The position numbers and the translations under genes were made by a program. DNA of 64,000 bases from Archangium sp. Lineage in GTDB: Bacteria > Myxococcota > Myxococcia > Myxococcales > Myxococcaceae. Where the stretch lies: positions 50,673 through 114,672 of the forward strand of contig JALHMW010000015.1 of the NCBI GenBank assembly GCA_022843845.1. Direction: 5' to 3'. Positions 7,695 through 15,814 of the stretch are shown one piece after another (position 1 is the first letter of the stretch; every line of letters starts with the position of its first letter). The notes under the pieces were generated by a model. It worked only from the letters and a program-made list of their open reading frames with translations, was not told where the DNA came from and did not search any database.

Positions 7695-9071
7695 TCACGC
7701 GACGCAGACTTCGGGGGCCACCTCGGCTTCGGGGACCATGATGGCGGGCATCGACTCGACGCTCACCTGCTTCCCGCCGAGGGCCGAGGCGCTCGCGTGG
7801 CCGATCTGCACCTTCGCCAGGGCGCCGATCGGCGCGTCTCCGTCGAAGTTCACCGTGGTGTTCTGTCCGGTTCGTCCGAACCGGCGGCTCGCGTCGGTCT
7901 TCGACGAGCCCTCGACCAGCACCTCGACGGTCTGACCGACGAAGGCCGCGTTCAGCTCGATGCTGATGCGCTTCTGCAGTGCATTCAGCCGCTCGAGCCG
8001 GGCGATCTTCACGTCGTGCGGCACCGAGCCCCACTCCGCTTCCCGCATCGCAGCGCCCGTCTTCGGCCGCGGCGAGTACACGAACGAGAACTGCCCGGCG
8101 TAGCGGACCTGCTCGGTGAGCTGGAAGGTCTTCTCGAAGTCCTCATCCGACTCACCGGGGAAGCCGACGATGATGTCGGTCGTCACCGCGATGTCGGGCC
8201 GGGCCACCCGCAGCTTCGCGAGCCGCTCGAGGTACTCGACCACCGTGTAGTCGCGCCGCATGCGCTTGAGCACGTCGTTCGAGCCGGCCTGCACCGGCAG
8301 GTGGAAGTGGCTCATGATCTTCGGCTCGATGCGGAAGGCCTCGATGAGCTCGTCCGAGAGGTCGTGCGGGTGGCTGGTCGTGAAACGTACGCGCTCGATG
8401 CCGGGCACCTGCGCGGTCCGCAGGAGCAACTGCGCGAACGAGATGCCACCAAGGTACGAGTTCACGTTCTGCCCGACCAGCGTCACCTCGCGCACGCCGA
8501 CGGTGGTGAGCGACGCGGCCTCTTTCAGCACCTCAGTGAACGGCCGGCTCACCTCACGTCCACGCGTGTGCGGGACGACACAGAAGCTGCACACGTTGTC
8601 GCAGCCCTTCATCACGGTGATGAACTCTGTCGCCTTACCGCGCGAGGTGTTGGGGTTGGCGGTCGGGAAGACGTAGCTCTCGCTGTCGACCCAGGCGGTC
8701 TCGACGACACGCACGCGGTCGGCTTCGACGCGCTGGATGATCTCCGGCAGCTTCTGAATCGCGTCAGGCCCGAAGACGAAGTCGACGTAGGGCACGCGCT
8801 CGAGAATCCGGTTCTTCTCCTGCTGCGCGACACAACCACCGACGCCGATCAGCGCGCCACGCTGCAGCTTCACCTGTCGGTAGCGACCCAGCGCCGACAA
8901 CATCTTGTCTTCGGCCTTCTCGCGAATGGAGCAGGTGTTGAGGATGATCAGGTCGGCGTTGTCGGCCGTGGGCGTCGGCGAGTAGGCCATCGACGACAGC
9001 GCTTCGGACATGCGCATGGTGTCGTTGACGTTCATCTGGCAGCCGAAGGTGTGAATGAAAACGCGCTTCAT
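7695..9071 (-). CDS. miaB: tRNA-2-methylthio-N6-dimethylallyladenosine synthase MiaB
   Basis: 458 residues, full family length. MiaB is a radical-SAM methylthiotransferase that adds a 2-methylthio group to i6A37 of tRNAs reading UNN codons. The N-terminal domain carries the three Cys of the auxiliary cluster (C11 in GCQMN, C47 in NTCSIR, C80 in GGCVAQ). The radical SAM domain has C157, C161 and C164 in CDNVCSFC, followed by VPHTRGRE. A C-terminal TRAM-like region ends the protein. It is 68 bases upstream of the knotted-repeat gene on the same strand, so read-through into the protease module is possible though the functions are unrelated. Confidence 0.97.
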   Translation of the reverse strand: MKRVFIHTFGCQMNVNDTMRMSEALSSMAYSPTPTADNADLIILNTCSIREKAEDKMLSALGRYRQVKLQRGALIGVGGCVAQQEKNRILERVPYVDFVFGPDAIQKLPEIIQRVEADRVRVVETAWVDSESYVFPTANPNTSRGKATEFITVMKGCDNVCSFCVVPHTRGREVSRPFTEVLKEAASLTTVGVREVTLVGQNVNSYLGGISFAQLLLRTAQVPGIERVRFTTSHPHDLSDELIEAFRIEPKIMSHFHLPVQAGSNDVLKRMRRDYTVVEYLERLAKLRVARPDIAVTTDIIVGFPGESDEDFEKTFQLTEQVRYAGQFSFVYSPRPKTGAAMREAEWGSVPHDVKIARLERLNALQKRISIELNAAFVGQTVEVLVEGSSKTDASRRFGRTGQNTTVNFDGDAPIGALAKVQIGHASASALGGKQVSVESMPAIMVPEAEVAPEVCVA

Positions 9072-9196
9072 GCGGGGGCTTCTCGCGTCAGTGGCCCCCT
9101 CAAGTCAACCCGCCGCCGGGCAGGAGCGATTTCATGCACACCGGGCCGACCGACCGGGTCTCACCGGCACACCCCGCAGCTCCCGGAGCGACGACA

Positions 9197-9679
9197 ATGG
9201 GCTTCTTCGACAAGGCGAAACACTTCATGGGCGGCCACGGCGTGAAGGTGCAGCACACGGTCATCGAGCGGCAGGACCCGCTCCAGGTGACGCTGCCGAT
9301 CGGCGACACCGTGGTGAAGGGCAAGTTCAACGTCACCGCCGACAAGGCCTGCGAAGTGCTGTCGATGAAGGCCGCGTTCCTCGCCGAGTTCGTTCACCCC
9401 GACGGCCGCGTCGAAGAGGTGACCCTGGGCGCAGACGTCTTCCCGGAGCCCAACACGTCGCGCTCCGACGACATGCTGAAGTACCCCTACTCGCTCTCCG
9501 GCGGCGCCACGCAGGAGGACTTCTTCATCATCCACATGGAGAAGGACATCCCCACCCTGCTCTCGGACAAGTCGTGGCCGAAGGAGAAGGTGCGGTTCTT
9601 CGTGAAGACGATGGTCGACGTGAAGGGCTCTCCGTTCGACCCCGACACGAAGAACGAGATCACTGTCTCGGCGGTCTGA
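9197..9679 (+). CDS. conserved protein, possibly Spo0M/arrestin-like
   Basis: 160 residues. The ATG at 9197 is chosen over an in-frame ATG 63 bases upstream because a GGAG Shine-Dalgarno lies just before it and MGFFDKAKHF is a natural start. The protein is beta-rich with pairs such as LPIGDTVVKGKFNV and KVRFFVKTMVDV, the alternating pattern of an arrestin-like sandwich; a Spo0M-type sporulation-control protein is a tentative match from the GD-x-VKG phrase. No signal peptide, so cytoplasmic. It is divergent from miaB and its last 20 bases overlap the 3' end of der on the other strand. Function not established. Confidence 0.6.
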   Translation: MGFFDKAKHFMGGHGVKVQHTVIERQDPLQVTLPIGDTVVKGKFNVTADKACEVLSMKAAFLAEFVHPDGRVEEVTLGADVFPEPNTSRSDDMLKYPYSLSGGATQEDFFIIHMEKDIPTLLSDKSWPKEKVRFFVKTMVDVKGSPFDPDTKNEITVSAV

Positions 9680-11114
9680 CCGGCTTTCGACCCTTGCGGG
9701 CCTCTGCGCGCGTCTTGAACGTCTGGGCGGCCAGCGCGCGCTTCGCCTTGCCCGGGCGCTCTCGCCAGAACAGCCGCATCGGCACCCGCAGGCTGAACGT
9801 CTTGCGCAGGTAGTTCGAGACGTACCGCTCGTAGCGATCGGGCACGGCCTTCGGGTTCGAGGTGATGAAGGCGAACGACGGCGGCGCCGTGCCGACCTGC
9901 ATCGCGTAGTAGATCTTCAGCGCGCGCCCGCCCGAGAACGGCAGCGGGTGCTCGGTGGTGATGTGCTCGACGACGCGGTTGAGCATCGGCGTGCCGGCGC
10001 GGAAGTACTGCTGCTCGAAGAGCTCCAGCGCGAGATCGAGCACCTTCGTCACGCCCGAGCCTTCGGTCGCCGAGACGAACACCATCGGCGCCCAGTCGAC
10101 GTGCTTGAGGTACCACTTGAGCTCTTCGCGCCACTGGGCCTGCGTGCCTGACTTGCCTCGCACCAGGTCCCACTTGTTGACGCAGATGATGAGCGCGCGG
10201 CCTTTGGTCTCGGCGATCGCGGCGATCTTCAGGTCCTGATCGACGCCCGCCTCGTTGGCGTCGAGCACCAGCACCACCACGTCGGCGTCTTCGGCGGCGC
10301 GCAGCGCGCCCATGACCGAGAAGCCTTCGACCTTCTGGGTGATGACGGCCTTGCGTCGAATGCCGGCGGTGTCGGTGAGGATGAGATCGCGGCCCTTGTA
10401 CTGAAACGGAGAGTCGATGGGATCGCGCGTGGTGCCCGCGATGGGGCTGGCGACGACGCGATCTTCACCGAGGATCGCGTTGATGAGCGACGACTTGCCG
10501 ACGTTGGGGCGGCCGACGATCGCGACGCGAATCGGCGCGTCTTCGTCCTTCTCGGCGAGCTTCTCTTCACCCTCTTCCTCTTCGGCCTGGACCGACGGCG
10601 GCGGCAACATCGGCTCGAGGCGATCGGCGAGCGTGTGAAACCCGTCACCATGTTCGGCCGCGACCGGAATCGGCTCACCGAGTCCCAGGCGATGGAACTC
10701 GGCGACCATCGTGTCCGCGTTCTTCAGCCCGTCGCACTTGTTCACCAGCAACACGATCGGCCGGTCCTGCTTGCGCAGGTAGCGGGCGACCTCTTCATCG
10801 GCGCTGGTGACGCCGACACGCCCGTCGACGATGAACAACACGATGTTGCATTCCTCGACGGCGGCCTGCGCCTGCTGACGCACCGACTTGTCGATCTGGT
10901 TCTCCTGCCCCACGGGCACGAACCCCCCAGTGTCGACGAAGGTGACGGGCCGGTTCAGGTAGTCGACGTCGGCGAAGTGGCGATCGCGCGTCACGCCAGG
11001 GGTGTCTTCGACGATCGCGCGGCGGCGGCGGATGATGCGGTTGAACAGCGTCGACTTGCCGACGTTCGGCCGGCCGACGATGGCGATGAGCGGGCGAGTC
11101 TTCGGGCGGGGCAT
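9660..11114 (-). CDS. der: ribosome-associated GTPase Der (EngA)
   Basis: 484 residues with two tandem G domains, the hallmark of Der, which acts in late 50S ribosome assembly. The first has GRPNVGKS at 14-21, DTPG, DTGG and NKCD; the second has GRPNVGKS at 201-208, DTAG and NKWD. An acidic linker (VQAEEEEGEEKLAEKDED) joins them, and a KH-like domain plus a basic tail (ARKGRKPVRPPRQ) follow. The start lies 4 bases after the era stop, so the two GTPases are co-transcribed. Confidence 0.97.
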   Translation of the reverse strand: MPRPKTRPLIAIVGRPNVGKSTLFNRIIRRRRAIVEDTPGVTRDRHFADVDYLNRPVTFVDTGGFVPVGQENQIDKSVRQQAQAAVEECNIVLFIVDGRVGVTSADEEVARYLRKQDRPIVLLVNKCDGLKNADTMVAEFHRLGLGEPIPVAAEHGDGFHTLADRLEPMLPPPSVQAEEEEGEEKLAEKDEDAPIRVAIVGRPNVGKSSLINAILGEDRVVASPIAGTTRDPIDSPFQYKGRDLILTDTAGIRRKAVITQKVEGFSVMGALRAAEDADVVVLVLDANEAGVDQDLKIAAIAETKGRALIICVNKWDLVRGKSGTQAQWREELKWYLKHVDWAPMVFVSATEGSGVTKVLDLALELFEQQYFRAGTPMLNRVVEHITTEHPLPFSGGRALKIYYAMQVGTAPPSFAFITSNPKAVPDRYERYVSNYLRKTFSLRVPMRLFWRERPGKAKRALAAQTFKTRAEARKGRKPVRPPRQ

Positions 11115-11118
11115 CAGG

Positions 11119-12120
11119 TCACTCCCTGACCATCGAGTAGCCCATGCGGCGCAGCGTGTCGTGGCGTTCGCTCCACCGCTCTTCCACCTTCACCTGGAGC
11201 GAGAGGAACACGTTGGTGGCGAGCAACCGCTCGATGGACTTGCGGGCATCGGTGCCGATCGTCTTCAGCATCTGGCCACGCTTGCCGATGATGATCGCCT
11301 TCTGGCTGTCGCGCTCGACGTAGATGTTGGCGTGAATGCGCACCAGGCCGGAGTGCCGCTTCGGCGGCCGCTGCTCCTGCTGCTTGCCCTTCTTCTGCGG
11401 CTTCTTCTGCGGGCGCTCGGGCGGCGGCGTGAACCGGTCGCTCTCGTCGAAGAGTTCGACGATCACCGCGGCGGAGTACGGGATCTCCTGCCGCGTGTGG
11501 CGCAACACCTGCTCGCGCACGTACTCGGCCACCAGCACCCGCTCGGCCTGATCGGTGAGCATGTCCTCGGGGAACATGTTCGGCGCTTCCGGCATCGTGG
11601 CGAGCGCACGCTCGAAGACCAGGCTCAGCCCCTCACGCGCTCGCGCCGAGACCGGCAGCACCTCGGCGAACGAGAAGTGCTTCTGGTAGAGATCGATCAG
11701 CGGCAGCAGCAGGTGCTTCTTCACGAGATCGATCTTCGTGATGACGAGAATGGTCGGCTTGTTGAACGCCTTGAGGCGCTCCATCACGAAGCGGTTGCCA
11801 GGGCCGATCTCGGGCGCCTTGCCCTCCTCGAGACCCTCGGCTTCGACGAGGAACAGCACGACGTCGCACTCCGAGGCGGCGTTGAGCGCGACGTCGACCA
11901 TGTGCGTGTTGAGCGCGCCCTTGGCCTGGTGCACGCCAGGCGTGTCGACGAAGGCGATCTGCCCTTCGGGCTTCGTCACCACCCCCAGAATGCGGGTGCG
12001 GGTCGTCTGGGGCTTGGGCGAGATGATCGCCAGCTTCTCGCCGGCCAGCGCGTTGAGCAGGGTCGACTTGCCCACGTTGGGCCTGCCAATCAGCGCGGCA
12101 AATCCACTGCGGGTGGGCAC
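11119..12120 (-). CDS. era: GTPase Era with basic linker insertion
   Basis: 333 residues from a GTG at 12120; AAGGA lies just upstream of it, whereas a longer reading frame would run into the cyclophilin gene. Era binds 16S rRNA and couples 30S maturation to growth. G domain: GRPNVGKS at 12-19, DTPG at 59-62, TKID at 128-131. The KH domain holds IIGKRGQMLK at about 277-286. Between them, residues about 231-256 form a Pro/Lys/Gln-rich basic stretch not present in typical Era of about 300 residues, perhaps extra RNA contact. It sits between three cyclophilin genes and der; rnc is further upstream on the same strand. Confidence 0.95.
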   Translation of the reverse strand: MPTRSGFAALIGRPNVGKSTLLNALAGEKLAIISPKPQTTRTRILGVVTKPEGQIAFVDTPGVHQAKGALNTHMVDVALNAASECDVVLFLVEAEGLEEGKAPEIGPGNRFVMERLKAFNKPTILVITKIDLVKKHLLLPLIDLYQKHFSFAEVLPVSARAREGLSLVFERALATMPEAPNMFPEDMLTDQAERVLVAEYVREQVLRHTRQEIPYSAAVIVELFDESDRFTPPPERPQKKPQKKGKQQEQRPPKRHSGLVRIHANIYVERDSQKAIIIGKRGQMLKTIGTDARKSIERLLATNVFLSLQVKVEERWSERHDTLRRMGYSMVRE

Positions 12121-12149
12121 GGCGGCGTCCTTCTGGTGCTCGAACGACG

Positions 12150-12701
12150 TCAGGGCGTCTTCGAGATGGTGAGCTTCTTGACGACGATGTCGGTCTTCGG
12201 ACGGTCGCCCGGGCCCTTGGGTACCACGTTCGCGACCCGATCGATGATGTCCTGACCGGAAACGACCTCGCCGAAGATGGTGTGCTTGTTGTTCAGCCAG
12301 GCCGTGCTGCCGACCGTGATGAAGAACTGGCAGCTGTTCGAGTTCGGGCCTGAGTTGGCCATCGCGAGCAGGCCGGGCTTGTCGAAGCGCCGCCCCGACT
12401 GGAACTCGTCTTCGAACTTGTAGCCGGCGTTGCCGCGGCCGGTGCCGGTCGGGTCTCCGCCCTGGATCATGAAGTTCGGAATGCAGCGGTGAAAGAGCGT
12501 GCCGTCGTACAGCGGCGTGCCCTTCATCGCCTCGCCCGAGCCAGGGTGCGTCCACGGCTTCTCGCCAGTGGCCAGGCCGACGAAGTTCTCGACGGTCTTC
12601 GGCGCGTCCTTGGGGAACAGCCTCACGATGATGATGCCCTGCGTGGTGTCGAACTGCGCGTACAGATCATGGCCAGCGCGGGCCTCGTCCATCATTCCCA
12701 T
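12150..12701 (-). CDS. cytoplasmic cyclophilin-type peptidyl-prolyl isomerase
   Basis: 183 residues with no signal peptide; GGGAG precedes the ATG. It catalyses cis-trans isomerisation of Xaa-Pro bonds. Cyclophilin motifs are clear: APKTVENFVGL, FHRCIPNFMIQGGDPTGTGRG, SCQFFITVG and NNKHTIFGEV. It is the third of three consecutive cyclophilins and the only one lacking an export signal. It lies 27 bases after its neighbour and 29 bases before era. It probably assists folding of cytoplasmic proteins. Confidence 0.93.
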   Translation of the reverse strand: MGMMDEARAGHDLYAQFDTTQGIIIVRLFPKDAPKTVENFVGLATGEKPWTHPGSGEAMKGTPLYDGTLFHRCIPNFMIQGGDPTGTGRGNAGYKFEDEFQSGRRFDKPGLLAMANSGPNSNSCQFFITVGSTAWLNNKHTIFGEVVSGQDIIDRVANVVPKGPGDRPKTDIVVKKLTISKTP

Positions 12702-12728
12702 GTGTGCTCCCTCTCCCGACGATCGACG

Positions 12729-13367
12729 TTACGGCTGTGACTCTGAAAGCGTGATGCTGACGATGGTGATCGGCTCGATGGGCTTGTCCGACGGGCCCTT
12801 CGGCGCCTTCGAGATGGCCTCGACCACCTCGTACCCCTTCACGACCTCACCGAAGATCGTGTGCTTGTTGTTCAAGTAACTCGGCATCGAGGTGGTGATG
12901 AAGAACTGGGAGCCGTTGGTGCCCGGCCCCGCGTTCGCCATCGCGAGCAGGCCCTTCTTCTCGAAGCTGGAGCCGCTCGCGCACTCGTCGTCGAAGGAGT
13001 AGCCGGGATCGCCGGTGCCGGTGCCGAGCGGGCAGCCGCCCTGGATCATGAAGCCGTCGATGACTCGGTGGAACGTGAGGCCGTTGTAGAACGCGACACC
13101 CTTTTTCCGCTCGCCGGTCGCCGGGCTCTTCCAGTCCTTCTCGCCCGAGGCGAGGCCCACGAAGTTCGAGACCGTCTTCGGCGTCTTCTTCGAATACAGC
13201 TTGAGGGTGATCTCTCCGAGGTTGGTCTTCATGACCGCGAAGAGCTCGGTGCCAGCCTCGGCCTTGCCCATCCAACCGGTTGCGGCGCTTCCCAGAGCCG
13301 CGGCTTCGTCCTTCTTGCAGGCGCCGAGCGCGAGCGCAGCGAACGCGACGATCAAAAGCGACTTCAC
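12729..13367 (-). CDS. lipoprotein cyclophilin-type peptidyl-prolyl isomerase
   Basis: 212 residues. A lipoprotein signal with lipobox LGAC places it on a membrane facing the periplasm; the residues after Cys are KKD, with Lys at +2. The cyclophilin domain (about 45-210) has TPKTVSNFVGL, FHRVIDGFMIQGG, GSQFFIT and NNKHTIFGEV. The start overlaps the stop of the upstream cyclophilin by 4 bases. The three enzymes differ mainly in targeting, so one catalytic activity seems to be distributed over different compartments. Confidence 0.92.
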   Translation of the reverse strand: MKSLLIVAFAALALGACKKDEAAALGSAATGWMGKAEAGTELFAVMKTNLGEITLKLYSKKTPKTVSNFVGLASGEKDWKSPATGERKKGVAFYNGLTFHRVIDGFMIQGGCPLGTGTGDPGYSFDDECASGSSFEKKGLLAMANAGPGTNGSQFFITTSMPSYLNNKHTIFGEVVKGYEVVEAISKAPKGPSDKPIEPITIVSITLSESQP

Positions 13368-13999
13368 TTCTTCACGTCCTTCTTCGCGGCCGGAGCCTTC
13401 TCCGAGATGACGACCTTGAGGATCTTCTGATCGACGACGGGGCGATCTCCCGGACCCTTCTCCACGTCGCCGATCTTCAGCACGTTCTCGTAGCCCGAGA
13501 TCACCTCGCCGAAGATCGTGTGCTTGTTGTTGAGGTGCGTCGGCGTCGCGGTGGTGATGAAGAACTGCGAGCCGTTCGTCGCCGGGCCGCGGTTCGCCAT
13601 GGCGAGCAGGCCGACCTTGTCGAAGCCGCGGTTCGACTGGAACTCGTCCTGGAAGGTGTAGCCCGGGCCGCCGCGGCCCGAGCCCTCGGGGTCGCCACCC
13701 TGAATCATGAAGTTGGGGATGCAGCGGTGAAAGATGAGCCCGTCGTAGAAGTTCCGCTTCGTCGGCTTGCCCGTCTTCGGGTCGACGAACTCCTTCTCGC
13801 CGGTCGCCAGGCCCACGAAGTTCGCCACCGTCTTCGGCGCGTCCTTCGCGAAGAAGCGGATGACGATGTCACCCTGGGTGGTGGAGAGCGTGGCGTAGAG
13901 GTCCTTCCCCTCTTCAGCCAGCTTCGTGAACTTGCCCTGCGCGAGCGCGAGGGTGGGCAGCAGCATCAGGGTCAACGAGAGAGCGCGAACGGTTTGCAT
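13364..13999 (-). CDS. periplasmic cyclophilin-type peptidyl-prolyl isomerase
   Basis: 211 residues with a Sec signal peptide (about 1-21, ending TLALAQ) and no lipobox, so a soluble periplasmic or secreted enzyme. Cyclophilin signatures: APKTVANFVGL, FHRCIPNFMIQGG, GSQFFITT and NNKHTIFGEV. The C-terminus is a Lys/Ala tail (EKAPAAKKDVKK). First of three consecutive cyclophilin genes, 45 bases after rnc and overlapping the next gene by 4 bases. Likely helps fold outer-membrane or periplasmic clients. Confidence 0.92.
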   Translation of the reverse strand: MQTVRALSLTLMLLPTLALAQGKFTKLAEEGKDLYATLSTTQGDIVIRFFAKDAPKTVANFVGLATGEKEFVDPKTGKPTKRNFYDGLIFHRCIPNFMIQGGDPEGSGRGGPGYTFQDEFQSNRGFDKVGLLAMANRGPATNGSQFFITTATPTHLNNKHTIFGEVISGYENVLKIGDVEKGPGDRPVVDQKILKVVISEKAPAAKKDVKK

Positions 14000-14044
14000 G
14001 GCGGCGGAAGGTACCGCCCGCGCATGGCTGCTCCAAGCCGATTC

Positions 14045-14842
14045 TCAGGCCGTTCCGTCGGCCGGCGCCGGGGTGACCGTTCGCGTCGAGAGCGCCTGGA
14101 GCGCGTCTTTCGCGGCGGCCTGCTCCGCTTCTTTCTTCGAGCGGCCGGTCGAGCGGGCGAGGATCTCGGCGCCGATGGAGACCTCGACCTCGAAGATCTT
14201 CTCGTGATCGGGCCCGGTCTCGCCGACCACGCGGTAGCGCGGCGAGGCCTTGTAGAGGCTCTGCGAGGTCTCCTGGAGCACCGACTTGTTGTCCTGCCCC
14301 TGCCGGCCCTCGGCCACACCCTCGAGGGCCTCGGCGAACACCCGATCGATGAAGCCCATCACCGCTGGCATGCCGTCCGAGAGAAACAGCGCGCCAATGA
14401 CGGCCTCGAGCGTGTCGGCGACGAGCGAGGTCTTGTCGCGACCACCGGTCAGCTCTTCGCCCCGGCCGAGCAGCAGCACGTCTCCGAGGCTCAGCGCCCG
14501 GCCGATGCGCCCCAGGCCTTCTTCGTTGACGATCAGCGCGCGCAGCTTCGAGAGCTCGCCTTCGTTCGCCTTCGGGAAGCGGTCCATCAACCGGTGACCG
14601 ATGGCGAGATCGACGACAGCGTCACCGAGGTACTCGAGGCGCTCGTTGTCCTCGAGGGGCTCGTCCTTGTGCTCGTTGCAGTAGCTCTTGTGGGTGATCG
14701 CCCGCAGCGCGAGTGACCGATCGGTGATGGTGAGCGCGATACGCTGCTTGAGCCCAAGCAACCGTTCGTCGTTGGTCTTGAACCGTTTCGAGAGGGCCGG
14801 AGAAACCACCGGCTCGGTGACGGCGGGCGTGGGAGCGTTCAC
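14045..14842 (-). CDS. rnc: ribonuclease III
   Basis: 265 residues from a GTG at 14842, chosen because it lies 5 bases after the upstream stop and gives normal length plus a short N-terminal extension. RNase III cuts double-stranded RNA, maturing rRNA and some mRNAs. The catalytic signature NERLEYLGDAV lies at about 66-76 and the second acidic site at DTLEAVIGALF. The double-stranded RNA binding domain fills the C-terminus (ending SKKEAEQAAAKDALQAL). It precedes era on the same strand with three cyclophilins in between. Confidence 0.95.
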   Translation of the reverse strand: MNAPTPAVTEPVVSPALSKRFKTNDERLLGLKQRIALTITDRSLALRAITHKSYCNEHKDEPLEDNERLEYLGDAVVDLAIGHRLMDRFPKANEGELSKLRALIVNEEGLGRIGRALSLGDVLLLGRGEELTGGRDKTSLVADTLEAVIGALFLSDGMPAVMGFIDRVFAEALEGVAEGRQGQDNKSVLQETSQSLYKASPRYRVVGETGPDHEKIFEVEVSIGAEILARSTGRSKKEAEQAAAKDALQALSTRTVTPAPADGTA

Positions 14843-14847
14843 GGTGA

Positions 14848-15726
14848 TCAGCAGACCTTGTTGCGGCCGCTCTCCTTGGCCTCGTAGAGCTTCTCGTCGG
14901 CGCGCTGCACCAGGGCGAGCGCTTCGTCGCCCTTCTTCCCCAGCGTCGCGACGCCGCACGAGATCGTGACCGGAATCACCTCGCCGTCGAACGAGAACTC
15001 GTGCTTCTCGATCACCTTTCGAACCTTCTCGGCCATCGCCAGGGCACCCTTGTGATCGATCTCGGGCGTCAGCACCGCGAACTCCTCGCCGCCGTAGCGC
15101 GACAGGAGATCTTCTTTACGAATGCGCTTCTGGATCGCCGAGGCGACCTCTTTGAGCACCGCGTCGCCGGCGAGGTGGCCGAAGGTGTCGTTGATGCGCT
15201 TGAAGTGATCGACGTCGATGAGCAGCAGCGAGAGCGCCCGGCCGTAGCGGCGGCACCGTGACAGCTCGCGCTCGATGGCCTCGTCGAAGTACCTGCGGTT
15301 GTGCACCTGGGTGAGGCCGTCGACGGTGGTGAGCCGGTAGATCTCGTCGTGGTACGCCGCCTCGATGTTGTTGTGGGCGATGAACTTGAAGACCGTTCGG
15401 CCGACCTTGATGAGATCGTTGTTCCGCAGACCGACCTTGCCGTCGAGCGAGGCGTCGTTGAGGAAGGTGCCGTTGGTCGAGCCGACGTCTTCGATCGACA
15501 CCCGACCCTCCTCGACCGTCACCTTCACGTGCTGGCGGCTGACCGAGTCGTGATCGATCTGGATGTCGCTCTTCGAGGAGCGGCCGATGATCGTCTTGCC
15601 CTCTTCGAGATCGTGCTTCCGGCCGAGCTCCTCGCCGTAGATCACGACCAGGGCGGACGATCGCGCGAAGGCCCGCTTCTGGATCTTCGAGATCGCGGTG
15701 ACGGCGGTGATGGTCTTGTGGCCCAT
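14848..15726 (-). CDS. FHA-domain diguanylate cyclase
   Basis: 292 residues; the ATG at 15726 (MGHKTITAV) is preferred to a longer frame that would run into the terminator region. An FHA domain (about 25-115: IGRSSKSDIQI, SVSRQH, STNGTFLND) should bind phosphothreonine. The GGDEF domain (about 130-290) has RYGGEEF, so it should make cyclic-di-GMP from GTP. RKED five residues before GGEEF fits the RxxD product-inhibition site. No membrane segment, so cytoplasmic. A Ser/Thr kinase partner is implied but not encoded here. The stop lies 5 bases before the rnc start, suggesting co-transcription with RNA-processing genes. Confidence 0.92.
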   Translation of the reverse strand: MGHKTITAVTAISKIQKRAFARSSALVVIYGEELGRKHDLEEGKTIIGRSSKSDIQIDHDSVSRQHVKVTVEEGRVSIEDVGSTNGTFLNDASLDGKVGLRNNDLIKVGRTVFKFIAHNNIEAAYHDEIYRLTTVDGLTQVHNRRYFDEAIERELSRCRRYGRALSLLLIDVDHFKRINDTFGHLAGDAVLKEVASAIQKRIRKEDLLSRYGGEEFAVLTPEIDHKGALAMAEKVRKVIEKHEFSFDGEVIPVTISCGVATLGKKGDEALALVQRADEKLYEAKESGRNKVC

Positions 15727-15754
15727 CGGTCTCCCCAGCCTACCCGCTCCGAAC

Positions 15755-15787
15755 GAAAACGGGGCGCCCTGAAGCTCAGAGCGCCCC
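15755..15787 (-). terminator. rho-independent terminator of the large lipoprotein gene
   Basis: An inverted repeat GGGGCGC ... GCGCCCC at 15761-15787 encloses a second short pairing CTGA/TCAG. On the minus strand it is followed by GTTTTC, a short U-tract. It lies 28 bases past the stop of the lipoprotein gene and just before the FHA-GGDEF gene, separating the two transcription units. Confidence 0.75.
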
Positions 15788-15814
15788 GCCACGTTCGGCA
15801 CAGCCGAAGAGTCG

